Positions 14,981-21,327 are shown, counted from the first letter of the stretch. The stretch is 21,327 nucleotides of DNA from JBOGWP01 sp050693875 (GCA_050693875.1 JBOGWP010000057.1:1-21327), one strand, 5' to 3'. The notes: generated from the letters alone by a model not told the origin. Numbers and translations: made by a program.

Positions 14981-16206
14981 TGCGAGCCGCCGACCTCCAC
15001 GCCGGTGCCGCCCGCGAGGACGGGTTCATCCGGGAGGGCGACGAGACGCCGGACCTCGGTATGAGCTTCGAGCTGACCGGTGCGCAGCGAGCGCTCCAGG
15101 AGGAGGTGACCCGCTTTGCGCGCGAGGAGCTTGCTTCCGACCTCGTCAGGCGCGACGCCGAGGGCGAGTTCTCCCGCGAGCTGTGGCAGCGCTGTGCCGA
15201 CGCGGGGATCCTCGGGCTGCTCGTCCCCGAGGAATTCGGAGGGCGCGGCGCCGACCTCGTCTCGGTGCTCGCCGCTGTGGAGGGGCTCGGCTACGGGTGC
15301 GCCGACAACGGACTCGCATTCGCGGTCGGGGCGCACCTGTGGGCCTGCACCCTGCCTATCCTGCATTTCGGGAGCACCGAGCAGAAGCGGCGGTACTTGC
15401 CCGGCCTGTGCGACGGGCGGCTTATCGGTGCCAATGCGGCCACCGAGCCCGCATCGGGGTCCGACATCTTCAGCACCGCGACCCGCGCGGAGCCCGACGG
15501 GGAGGGCTTCGTGCTCAGAGGGGAGAAGGCATACATCACGAACGCCCCCGTGGCCGGCCTGCTCCTCGTGCTGGCGACCACCGACACGGAGCTCGGCAGC
15601 GCGGGACTGGCCATCTTCCTGGTCGAGCGGCAGGAGCCCGGACTTTCGGTCCGGGGGCCCGTGCGCAAGATGGGGGTGCGCACCGCCCCGATGGGGGAGG
15701 TCGTCTTTGACGGCGTCCGGGTGGGGGCCGGACAGATCCTCGGCCCCCCGGGCGCGGGGATGGCCATCTTCAACACCCTTATCACCTGGGAGCGCGCCTG
15801 CATCATGGCCGGGGCGGTAGGAACGATGCGCCGGCAGCTCGAACGCACGATTGCCCGAGCCCGCGCCCGCCGCCAGTTCCGCCAGCCCATCGGACGCTTC
15901 CAGGCGGTCGCGCACCGCATCGTCGAGATGAAGCTTCGCCTCGAGACCAGCCGGCTGCTGCTGTACCGGGTCGGCTGGCAGCTGCAGCGTGGGGAGCGGG
16001 CGACGCTGGAGTCGGCGCTGACGAAGCTGCACATCGGCGAGTCGTTCCTGGCCTCGAGCCTCGACGCCGTCCAGCTCCACGGGGCCTACGGGTACCTGAC
16101 CGACAACGAGATCGAGCGCGACGTGCGCGATGCGATCGCGGGGCGGATCTACTCCGGCACCTCCGAGATCCAACGCAACATCGTTGCCGCATGTCTGGGG
16201 CTATGA
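14980..16206 (+). CDS. Acyl-CoA dehydrogenase family flavoenzyme, probable L-prolyl-carrier-protein dehydrogenase
   Basis: An FAD enzyme of the acyl-CoA dehydrogenase fold, predicted to oxidise a carrier-protein-bound prolyl group to pyrrole-2-carboxyl, as in the PltE/RedW/CloN3 group. The family core starts at MSFELTGAQ (ATG 15061, 381 aa). ATG 14980 has a purine-rich ribosome binding site and TGATG coupling and adds 27 residues, so it is used here. The substrate/FAD motif region ANAATEPASGSDIF and the C-terminal IYSGTSEIQRN are clear. The usual catalytic Glu of Y-E-G-T is Ser, but WERACIMAGA supplies a Glu (E244 from the internal Met) in the isovaleryl-CoA-dehydrogenase position, as in prolyl-carrier dehydrogenases. 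A normal acyl-CoA substrate is the alternative; the adjacent carrier protein and adenylation genes argue against it. Confidence 0.85.
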   Translation: MRAADLHAGAAREDGFIREGDETPDLGMSFELTGAQRALQEEVTRFAREELASDLVRRDAEGEFSRELWQRCADAGILGLLVPEEFGGRGADLVSVLAAVEGLGYGCADNGLAFAVGAHLWACTLPILHFGSTEQKRRYLPGLCDGRLIGANAATEPASGSDIFSTATRAEPDGEGFVLRGEKAYITNAPVAGLLLVLATTDTELGSAGLAIFLVERQEPGLSVRGPVRKMGVRTAPMGEVVFDGVRVGAGQILGPPGAGMAIFNTLITWERACIMAGAVGTMRRQLERTIARARARRQFRQPIGRFQAVAHRIVEMKLRLETSRLLLYRVGWQLQRGERATLESALTKLHIGESFLASSLDAVQLHGAYGYLTDNEIERDVRDAIAGRIYSGTSEIQRNIVAACLGL

Positions 16207-16226
16207 GCCCGGGAGGAGACGAAGGC

Positions 16227-16508
16227 GTGGACGTGGCTGAGAGCGTGCGGAGCTTCATCGTCGACGAGCTGGGATGGGGAGGCGACCCGGCGGTGCTGAC
16301 CGGCGACTATCCCTTGATGGGGCGGCGCGTGATCGACTCGCTCGGGATCCTCCAGCTGGTCACGTTCCTGGAGCGCGAGTACCGCATCCGGATCGGCGAC
16401 GAAGAGGTAGTGCCCGACAACCTGGGAAGTCTCGACGCGATCGCCCGCCTCGTCGAGGACAAGACCGTCGTGCGGGGCGTCACCCGCCAGACCCGGAGGG
16501 AGCGGTGA
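16227..16508 (+). CDS. Acyl/peptidyl carrier protein
   Basis: A 93-aa acidic protein with the phosphopantetheine attachment motif IDSLGILQL (Ser38), a helical carrier-protein pattern and a degenerate basic tail. It should be primed to the holo form by a 4'-phosphopantetheinyl transferase (not in the window) and hold an aminoacyl thioester made by the next gene. GTG 16227 is preferred because GGGAGGAG lies ~9 nt upstream. ATG 16203 (ATGA overlap with the dehydrogenase stop) and ATG 16191 are in frame and possible. The stop overlaps the next start as GTGA. Size and context match the stand-alone prolyl carriers of pyrrole pathways (RedO/PltL type). Confidence 0.85.
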   Translation: MDVAESVRSFIVDELGWGGDPAVLTGDYPLMGRRVIDSLGILQLVTFLEREYRIRIGDEEVVPDNLGSLDAIARLVEDKTVVRGVTRQTRRER

Positions 16509-18094
16509 CACGCACCTACCTCGTCCACCAGCTGCTCGAGCGGTCGGCGGCCGAGCATCCAGACCGCATCGCCGTGGCCGACCGGGGGGCGGGGATCTCG
16601 TACGCCGAGCTCGACCGCCTCGCGAATCAGATCGCCCACCTCTTGCAGGAGCTGGGTGTGGGGCCGGGAGAGCGGGTCGGCATCTACCTCGACAAGTCGA
16701 TTCACGCCGTCACCGCCATCTACGCGGTGCTGAAGGCGGGCGGCGCCTACGTCCCGCTCGATCCGCACGCGCCGCCGGCACGGCTTGCCACCATCCTGGG
16801 GGACGCTCGGGCCGTGTGCCTGATCTCGGAGACCGCGATGTCAGGCGCGTGGCGCGACCTGATCGCGGGCGAGACGCGGCCCGAGCACCTCGTGGTCGTC
16901 GACGCTCCCAACGCCGCTGCGCTCCCTTCCTCCCCGTGGCGCTCGTGGTCGTGGGCCGACGCCGAAGGCCGGCCCGTGACCCCTCCGACGTCCTCGGTAA
17001 TCGGCGCCGATCTCGCCTACATCCTCTACACGTCCGGCTCGACCGGCGTTCCCAAGGGCGTGATGCTCACCCACACCAACGCCCTGGCCTTCGTCGAGTG
17101 GGCGGCCGACACGTTCGGCATCTCTTGCGAGGACCGGCTGTCGAGCCACGCCCCGTTCCATTTCGATCTGTCGGTGTTCGACCTCTTCGCCGCGGCCGCC
17201 GGCGGCGCGGCGGTCGTGCTCGTGCCGGCGGATGCGGCGGTCTTCCCCGTCGAGGTCGCCCGGTTCATCAGGAGGGAGGGGATCACGGTCTGGTATTCGG
17301 TCCCCTCGGCGCTCTCGGTGCTGACCGTGCGCGGGGGGCTGAGCGAGGGGGACCTGCCCGACCTCCGAACCGTGCTCTTTGCCGGCGAGGTGTTTCCCAC
17401 GAAGTACCTCCGGCGCCTGATGAAGCTGCTGCCCCTCGTTCGCTTCGGCAACCTCTACGGCCCCACCGAGACGAACGTGTGCACCTGGTACGACGTTCCG
17501 CCGCTGCCGGAGGACGCCGACGATCCGATCCCGATCGGCCGTGCCATCGAGGGTGACGAGGTCTTCGCGGTGACGGAGGACGGCAGGGTGGCTGCCGACG
17601 GGGAAACCGGCGAGCTCTTCGTGCGCGGGGCGACGGTGATGGCCGGCTACTGGGAGGACCCCGAGAAGACCCAGCAGGTGCTGGTGCCGAATCCCGTCTC
17701 CGGCTCGCGCCCTGGCCTCGTCTACCGCACGGGCGATCTGGTCCGCCGTCGAGCCGACGGCGTGTACCAGTTCCTCGGAAGGCGGGACGCGCAGGTCAAG
17801 ACGCGCGGGTATCGCGTCGAGCTGGGCGAGATCGAGAGCGCGATCTACGCCCATCCGGCGGTCGAGGAGTGCGCAGTGGTCGCCGTCCCCGACGAGCTGG
17901 TGACCACCCGGATCAAGGCCTTCGTCGTCACGCGGCAGCGGCTCGGCCAGTCGGAGCTTGCCGCGTTCTGCATTCGACGAATCCCCCGGTACATGGTGCC
18001 CGAGACGGTCGAGTTTCGGAGCTCGCTGCCGAAGACCTCCACCGGCAAGGTCGACCGCCAGGCGCTGCGCACCGCCGCACGCGCGGTCTCCTGA
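16505..18094 (+). CDS. Stand-alone amino-acid adenylation enzyme, probable L-proline--carrier protein ligase
   Basis: A 529-aa ANL-superfamily adenylation protein that activates a carboxylate as AMP ester and loads it on a carrier thiol. Core motifs are present: YTSGSTGVPKG (175-185), NLYGPTE (316-322), YRTGD (407-411), the GRRDAQVKTRGYRVE hinge and catalytic Lys515 in STGKVDR. The specificity positions read D221, L222, F225, Y264, L291, A293, L317, V325, C326, K515. This is very close to the proline code I recall for PltF/RedM/PigI (DLLYLALVCK), and the surrounding LFAGEVFPTKYL and PTETNVC segments also fit that group. The conserved Asp221 implies an alpha-amino acid. GTG 16505 has GGAGGG 6-7 nt upstream and a GTGA overlap. 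There is no condensation or thioesterase domain. Confidence 0.88.
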   Translation: MTRTYLVHQLLERSAAEHPDRIAVADRGAGISYAELDRLANQIAHLLQELGVGPGERVGIYLDKSIHAVTAIYAVLKAGGAYVPLDPHAPPARLATILGDARAVCLISETAMSGAWRDLIAGETRPEHLVVVDAPNAAALPSSPWRSWSWADAEGRPVTPPTSSVIGADLAYILYTSGSTGVPKGVMLTHTNALAFVEWAADTFGISCEDRLSSHAPFHFDLSVFDLFAAAAGGAAVVLVPADAAVFPVEVARFIRREGITVWYSVPSALSVLTVRGGLSEGDLPDLRTVLFAGEVFPTKYLRRLMKLLPLVRFGNLYGPTETNVCTWYDVPPLPEDADDPIPIGRAIEGDEVFAVTEDGRVAADGETGELFVRGATVMAGYWEDPEKTQQVLVPNPVSGSRPGLVYRTGDLVRRRADGVYQFLGRRDAQVKTRGYRVELGEIESAIYAHPAVEECAVVAVPDELVTTRIKAFVVTRQRLGQSELAAFCIRRIPRYMVPETVEFRSSLPKTSTGKVDRQALRTAARAVS

Positions 18095-18102
18095 GCGCGC
18101 CG

Positions 18103-19281
18103 ATGCACGTCGCGCTCGACGGCACCGCCCTCGGATCGGGCCGCGGCGGCGATGAGACCCTGATGCGCGGGCTGCTTGGGGGTCTTGCCGAGGTGGCGTC
18201 GCCGCAGGACCGGTTCTCGCTGTATCTGCCGAGCAGGGCCGGCGTACCCGGTTCCGTCGCCCGGTCACCGGCCTTCCGCGTCCATCGCACCCCACGCCTT
18301 CCGGGCACACTGTGGTACGGGATCGGCTTCGATGCCCGGCTGGCGTCGAGCGCCCGGTCGTCGTCATTGGTCTTCTCGGTGACGCACGCCCCGGTGTGGA
18401 CCCGGCTTCCGACCGCGCTGATGGTCACCGACTTGTCGTTCGTGCGTCACCCGGAGCACTACCCGCCGGCGACGCGCCGACGGCTGCAGGCGCTGGTGCC
18501 CCGGCAGGCTCGCCGGGCTGCGGCCGTGCTCACGCTGAGCGAGTTCTGCCGGCAGGACATCGTCGACGCGTTCGGACTTTCGCCCCAGAAGGTGTTCGTG
18601 GTGCCGTGCGCTCCGGAGCCACCCCACCCGCTCTCGGACCACGAGCGAGACCGGGCGGAGCGATGGATGCAGGCGCAGTCGATCCGTCCCCCATTCTTCC
18701 TCTACCTCGGCAATCTGCATCCCCGCAAGAACGTGCCGAAGCTGATCCGCTCATTCCTGCGAGCGCGCGCCTCGTCGCCGGCCGTAGCCGGGCACCGGCT
18801 CGTCGTCGCCGGGGCCCGCTGGTGGGGCGATGAGGAGGTCGCCGAGTCGAGCGCAGCGCCGCCGGGTACGGTGCATCTCGTGGGCCGCGTCGACCAGGCG
18901 CAGCGCGAACACCTGCTGCGATCGGCAGCTGCCCTCGCGTACCCCTCGCTCTTCGAGGGGTTCGGGCTGCCTCCGCTCGAGGCGATGGCCCGGGGCACGC
19001 CGGTTCTCACCTCGACCGCAGGCGCCATCCCGGAGACGGTTGGCGACGCCGCGCTGCTGGTCGACGCCGACGATCCCGATGCCATTGCCGGCGGCCTCGT
19101 CCGTCTTGCCGAAGATTCGCTGCTGTGCAGGGAGCTGGTCACCCGGGGACGGCTCCGCGCGGCGACGTTCACGCCGGCTCGAACCGCATCCGATGCCATG
19201 CGGGCGTTTCAGGCCGCGCTGGGCGATGGGGGGGGACGGGCGGGCGCAGGGCGCGTTCGGGACGCAGCTTCCGCCCCGTAG
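18103..19281 (+). CDS. GT4-type retaining glycosyltransferase (GT-B fold)
   Basis: A 392-aa protein with an N-terminal acceptor domain and a C-terminal nucleotide-sugar domain: YLGNLHPRKN (~201-210), LVVAGARWWG, HLVGRVDQAQ, and PSLFEGFGLPPLEAMARGTPVLTS, which contains the E-x7-E pair (E285/E293). This is typical of the mannosyltransferase/WbpY-like GT4 branch. It is the only GT-B enzyme here and probably adds one sugar of the repeat unit, or the sugar that later carries the acyl group. It begins 8 bp after the adenylation gene. The ~20 C-terminal residues are Gly/Arg/Ala-rich and probably disordered. An 80-bp gap to the next gene is the largest inside the locus. Confidence 0.9.
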   Translation: MHVALDGTALGSGRGGDETLMRGLLGGLAEVASPQDRFSLYLPSRAGVPGSVARSPAFRVHRTPRLPGTLWYGIGFDARLASSARSSSLVFSVTHAPVWTRLPTALMVTDLSFVRHPEHYPPATRRRLQALVPRQARRAAAVLTLSEFCRQDIVDAFGLSPQKVFVVPCAPEPPHPLSDHERDRAERWMQAQSIRPPFFLYLGNLHPRKNVPKLIRSFLRARASSPAVAGHRLVVAGARWWGDEEVAESSAAPPGTVHLVGRVDQAQREHLLRSAAALAYPSLFEGFGLPPLEAMARGTPVLTSTAGAIPETVGDAALLVDADDPDAIAGGLVRLAEDSLLCRELVTRGRLRAATFTPARTASDAMRAFQAALGDGGGRAGAGRVRDAASAP

Positions 19282-19361
19282 TGGCCCGAGGGCGAAATGC
19301 GGTTGCAATCGAGCGCGCTGGAGCGCTCCCGGTGCGAAACCTACCTCCCCGACGGGCCACC

Positions 19362-20339
19362 ATGCGACGGGCAGGGCTCGTCCCGGCGCTCGTCCTGGCC
19401 GCCGCGGCCGCCTGCACCCGGCCTCCGCAGCCGGGCCCCCCTCCCGGTGAGCCGCCCGATCCCGGGCCTCCGCTTGCGCAGAGCCGGATGGTCTTCGACT
19501 CCGATCGAAGCGGGAATTTCGAGGTCTACTCCATGGGGCGCGACGGCGGGGACGTCGAGCGCCTCACCGACGACCGGCGCTTCGACAGCTGGTGGGCGCG
19601 GCTCTCGCCGGACCGCCGCCTGATCCTGTTCTACCGGAGCCCGAAAGGGACTCACGATCGGGACTACACGAAGACCAGCCTCTGGATGATGGCTTCCGAC
19701 GGCTCCGGCCCGGTCGAGCTGCGCCCGGCGCGAACCGATGGCTGGCGCCTGCAGGGTCACGCCGAATGGTCGCCCGACGGTGGGCGGCTGGTGATGTTCG
19801 GCGGACCGCGGCTCAATCCGCGCATCCACCTCACGGGCACCAATGGGCGCGAGCCGCAGACCGTGGTTCGCCGGGGCGGGAGCAACCTCGACCCGAGCTG
19901 GTCCCCCGACGGCACGCGCATCCTCTTCGTCGGCTGTCCGCGGCCTATCTGCGTCGAGCGTGACTACGAGATCTACACCGCCGATGCCCAGGGAGGCGGC
20001 GAGCGCCGGCTGACCGACGATTCCCTACGCGATCACGACCCCTACTTCTCGCCCGACGGATCGAGGGTCGCCTGGCTCACGCAGACCTCCCGGCGTGGGG
20101 CGGTCGGCGTCTGGAACATCCGGATGGCCGGCGCCGACGGATCGAACCTCCACCTCGTCACCAACGACAACGCCGTGAACAGCAAGCCCGAGTGGGCTCG
20201 AGACGGCTCGGTGATCTACTTCCACCGCATCCCCCCGGGCGAACGTCGCTTCGGCATCTACTTGATCCGTCCCGACGGCACCGGGCTGACCGAGATCACC
20301 GCGGGCCACCCCGGGGTCAACGAGTACCCGTCGCTGTGA
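19362..20339 (+). CDS. Predicted PD40/TolB-like lipoprotein
   Basis: A 325-aa protein with a lipoprotein-type signal (MRRAGLVPALVLAAAAAC, lipid Cys18), a Pro/Gly-rich linker (~19-40) and a single beta-propeller built from PD40 repeats: SRMVFDSDRSGNFEVYSM, WSPDGGRLVMF, WSPDGTRILF, FSPDGSRVAWL and WARDGSVIYF. It should be exported and tethered to the outer face of the membrane. GTG 19332 is an in-frame alternative start with GGAG at proper spacing, adding ten residues including an extra Arg pair. It is related in fold to the large propeller protein at 8367 but is half as long. It closes the run of co-directional polysaccharide genes. A role in glycan binding or envelope anchoring is inference. 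Confidence 0.85.
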   Translation: MRRAGLVPALVLAAAAACTRPPQPGPPPGEPPDPGPPLAQSRMVFDSDRSGNFEVYSMGRDGGDVERLTDDRRFDSWWARLSPDRRLILFYRSPKGTHDRDYTKTSLWMMASDGSGPVELRPARTDGWRLQGHAEWSPDGGRLVMFGGPRLNPRIHLTGTNGREPQTVVRRGGSNLDPSWSPDGTRILFVGCPRPICVERDYEIYTADAQGGGERRLTDDSLRDHDPYFSPDGSRVAWLTQTSRRGAVGVWNIRMAGADGSNLHLVTNDNAVNSKPEWARDGSVIYFHRIPPGERRFGIYLIRPDGTGLTEITAGHPGVNEYPSL

Positions 20340-20377
20340 CCCCCGAGCGCCGCCTGTTGCGCGGCTGCCCGCGATCG

Positions 20378-20554
20378 TCACCGGTCCCGCCGCTGCCCCG
20401 TTTGCAGCGAGGGGTGATCAGGCGACGCCCGCCATTCGTCCTCGGAGCCGGCCTCCGGCCCGGATACGGCCAGAGCATCGAGCTCCTCCTGCGCCTGACG
20501 CTCGACCTCCTCTCTCGACGGTCCTCCGAACAGGCGTTTCAGGAGCTTCTTCAC
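20378..20554 (-). CDS. Small charged protein of unknown function
   Basis: A 58-aa protein on the opposite strand, starting at GTG (20554) with a near-perfect AAGGAGGAG ribosome binding site. It begins with a basic amphipathic segment (MKKLLKRLFGG), continues with an acidic Glu-rich helix (SREEVERQAQEELDALA) and ends in a hydrophilic, probably unstructured tail. There is no signal peptide or recognisable family. The longer open frame upstream of this GTG is the antisense of the PadR gene and is not believed. The N-terminal helix could lie on the membrane surface. It is transcribed away from the PadR gene, sharing the ~170-bp spacer as a divergent promoter region, and converges on the lipoprotein gene. 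Confidence 0.65.
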   Translation of the reverse strand: MKKLLKRLFGGPSREEVERQAQEELDALAVSGPEAGSEDEWRASPDHPSLQTGQRRDR

Positions 20555-20557
20555 GGA

Positions 20558-20566
20558 CTCCTCCTT
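20558..20566 (-). promoter_or_regulatory. Ribosome binding site of the small minus-strand gene
   Basis: On the minus strand this reads AAGGAGGAG, with a few bases between it and the GTG start at 20554. It is the main evidence that the short frame is a real gene and that translation does not begin further upstream. Confidence 0.65.
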
Positions 20567-20631
20567 CTCTCGCCGCTGACACTTGTGCCGCTGACGAGCA
20601 TGGGGCGTCCGGGTTCTTGCGTAAGGGCGTG

Positions 20632-20656
20632 GGTCACTGTGCCCCCGGTCACTGTG
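20632..20656. promoter_or_regulatory. Two 10-bp direct repeats in the divergent spacer
   Basis: GGTCACTGTG occurs at 20632-20641 and again at 20647-20656, a 15-bp step. The second copy abuts the -35-like element of the PadR gene. On the other strand (CACAGTGACC) the repeats lie about 80-100 bp upstream of the small gene. Such spacing suggests a binding site for a regulator acting on one or both divergent promoters; the protein is unknown. Confidence 0.45.
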
Positions 20657-20686
20657 TTGTCGGAACGTGTTTGCCGCACATAGATT
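20657..20686 (+). promoter_or_regulatory. Candidate sigma-70-type promoter of the PadR gene
   Basis: TTGTCG (20657-20662) and TAGATT (20681-20686) are separated by 18 bp, and the predicted transcription start would fall near 20693. This is a reasonable match for a high-GC genome and correctly placed for a gene starting at 20723. It overlaps the palindrome below at the start point. Confidence 0.5.
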
Positions 20687-20692
20687 TGACGA

Positions 20693-20704
20693 GGTTCCGG
20701 AACC
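20693..20704. promoter_or_regulatory. Perfect 12-bp palindrome GGTTCCGGAACC, possible PadR operator
   Basis: The palindrome lies 7 bp after the -10 hexamer and 18 bp before the ATG of the PadR-type gene, so a bound dimer would block transcription start. PadR proteins commonly repress their own genes through short dyads, although published sites differ in sequence; this one is assigned by position and symmetry only. Confidence 0.45.
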
Positions 20705-20722
20705 GTCCAGAATGGGGGCACG

Positions 20723-21139
20723 ATGGCAGACCGGGCGCGGGATGGTGGAGCGAATTCGGCTCGCCAGCCGGAGGGCGGCCTCCCGAGAAACTTCTTCCGC
20801 CCCTGCCTGCTCCTCCTGCTGAAGGAGGGGGCCAGTCACGGCTACGATCTGCTCAACCGCTTGGCGGACTTCGGTTTCAGCCGCCACGACCCGGGCTTCC
20901 TCTACCGGACGCTCCGCGCCATGGAGCGAGAGGGCCTCGTCGGGTCCTGGTGGGAGCATTCCGACGCCGGCCCCTCCCGCCGGACGTATGCCCCGACGGA
21001 AGAGGGCGAGGAGTGGCTCCATGTGTGGGCGGGCGCGCTCCGGGAGAGCCGCCGCCTCCTCTCGCATTTCACCGCCCGATATCAGGCGGTTGTGGCGCCG
21101 GCCGCGATCGAGGCCGGGCCCGTTTCTCGGGCTCGCTGA
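20723..21139 (+). CDS. PadR-family transcriptional regulator
   Basis: A 138-aa DNA-binding protein. After a disordered ~20-residue N-terminus comes the PadR winged helix: LLLLLKEGASHGYDLLNRL, the recognition region with HDPGFLYRTLRAMEREGLV and the wing SDAGPSRRTYAPTEEGEEWL, followed by a dimerisation helix (WAGALRESRRLLSHFTARYQ). It is similar in length to short PadR-s1 proteins. ATG 20723 has only a weak purine stretch (GGGGG) upstream. It is separated from the polysaccharide locus by the minus-strand small gene, so control of that locus is possible but not shown. It is followed closely by a hairpin and the right repeat. Confidence 0.9.
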   Translation: MADRARDGGANSARQPEGGLPRNFFRPCLLLLLKEGASHGYDLLNRLADFGFSRHDPGFLYRTLRAMEREGLVGSWWEHSDAGPSRRTYAPTEEGEEWLHVWAGALRESRRLLSHFTARYQAVVAPAAIEAGPVSRAR

Positions 21140-21145
21140 GCGACG

Positions 21146-21168
21146 TACGGCCGCCCACTGCGGCCGTA
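21146..21168. terminator. Hairpin after the PadR gene, possible terminator
   Basis: TACGGCCG (21146-21153) and CGGCCGTA (21161-21168) form an 8-bp stem with a 7-nt loop, 6 bp after the PadR stop. No U-tract follows. The stem and loop sizes equal those of the hairpin at 515-537, suggesting a shared type of high-GC terminator. Confidence 0.45.
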
Positions 21169-21172
21169 AATG

Positions 21173-21327
21173 CCTAGCGGGTCACCTCGCTCCCCGGCAC
21201 AGGCCAGAGAGGCAAGGGGCGGCCTCCGGCCGCGGTCCTCAATGTCGGCCCGCCTCGCCCCGCTCGGCGAGCCGAGCCTCCGGCCGCGGTCCTCAATGTC
21301 GGCCCGCCTCGCCCCGCTCGGCGAGCC
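21173..21327 (+). repeat. Right copy of the dispersed repeat family with a 52-bp tandem unit
   Basis: It starts with the same CCTAGCGGGTC and ACAGGCCAGA-AGGCAAGGGG core as the block at 146. It then contains a 52-bp unit repeated perfectly at 21222-21273 and 21276-21327 (54-bp period), each with CGGCCG and GCTCGGCGAGC dyads. The array reaches the window end and probably continues. It lies just after the PadR terminator-like hairpin, in direct orientation relative to the left copy. Confidence 0.8.

Noticed and set aside
15061..15063. ATG 15061 as the start of the dehydrogenase
   Set aside because: It matches the family's usual N-terminus but has no ribosome binding site, whereas ATG 14980 has one and is coupled to the previous stop. 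It remains possible and is noted in the feature.
14980..18094. Fatty-acid or catabolic acyl-CoA gene set
   Set aside because: The adenylation enzyme has the amino-acid-binding Asp221 and a proline-like pocket, and the partner is a carrier protein, so a CoA-linked fatty-acid pathway is less likely.
20555..21067. Longer minus-strand frame extending upstream of the 58-aa gene
   Set aside because: It is the antisense of the PadR gene; the strong ribosome binding site at 20558-20566 shows translation starts at 20554.
21222..21327. CRISPR array at the right edge
   Set aside because: The 52-bp units are separated by only 2 bp, so there are no spacers.

Overview
The window reads as a high-GC bacterial chromosome, most like an Actinomycetota lineage. 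This is inferred from strong GC bias at third codon positions, frequent GTG/TTG starts and dense translational coupling. I cannot place it more precisely from sequence alone. It holds one long cell-surface polysaccharide locus of 17 genes, all on the plus strand (about 694-20339). A small minus-strand gene, a PadR-type regulator and two copies of a GC-rich repeat family frame it, one copy at each end of the window.

Left edge (1-693): a doubtful ORF end, a repeat block (146-300), inverted repeats and a candidate promoter/leader. Core assembly genes (694-8370): a membrane phosphoglycosyl transferase, a GT2, a Wzz-like chain-length protein without a kinase domain, a Wzx-like flippase, another GT2 and a Wzy/O-antigen-ligase-like protein. 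This is a complete Wzx/Wzy-type export and polymerisation set. Middle (8367-14980): a large membrane-anchored double PD40/TolB-like propeller protein, a third GT2, a SAM methyltransferase, an RmlD-like SDR reductase, a GT75 protein (reversibly glycosylated polypeptide / UDP-arabinopyranose mutase family) and a left-handed beta-helix acyltransferase. Right part (14980-20339): an acyl-CoA-dehydrogenase-like flavoenzyme, a carrier protein and a stand-alone adenylation enzyme, then a GT4 glycosyltransferase and a PD40 lipoprotein.

The most interesting reading is that the dehydrogenase, carrier protein and adenylation enzyme form an L-prolyl to pyrrole-2-carboxyl carrier-protein module, as in prodigiosin, pyoluteorin and aminocoumarin pathways. 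The adenylation pocket reads D-L-F-Y-L-A-L-V-C-K, and the dehydrogenase carries its catalytic Glu in the isovaleryl-CoA-dehydrogenase position. Embedded between a sugar acyltransferase and glycosyltransferases, and alongside a GT75 mutase, it suggests an exported glycan (possibly containing arabinofuranose) decorated with pyrrole-2-carboxylate or a related proline-derived acyl group. The enzyme families are well supported. The final chemical product is inference.

Most gene junctions overlap by 1-17 bp (ATGA, GTGA, TTGA, TGATG), and the few gaps inside 694-19281 are 6-9 bp, which argues for a single transcript. The downstream PadR gene has its own candidate promoter with a perfect 12-bp palindrome just downstream of the -10.
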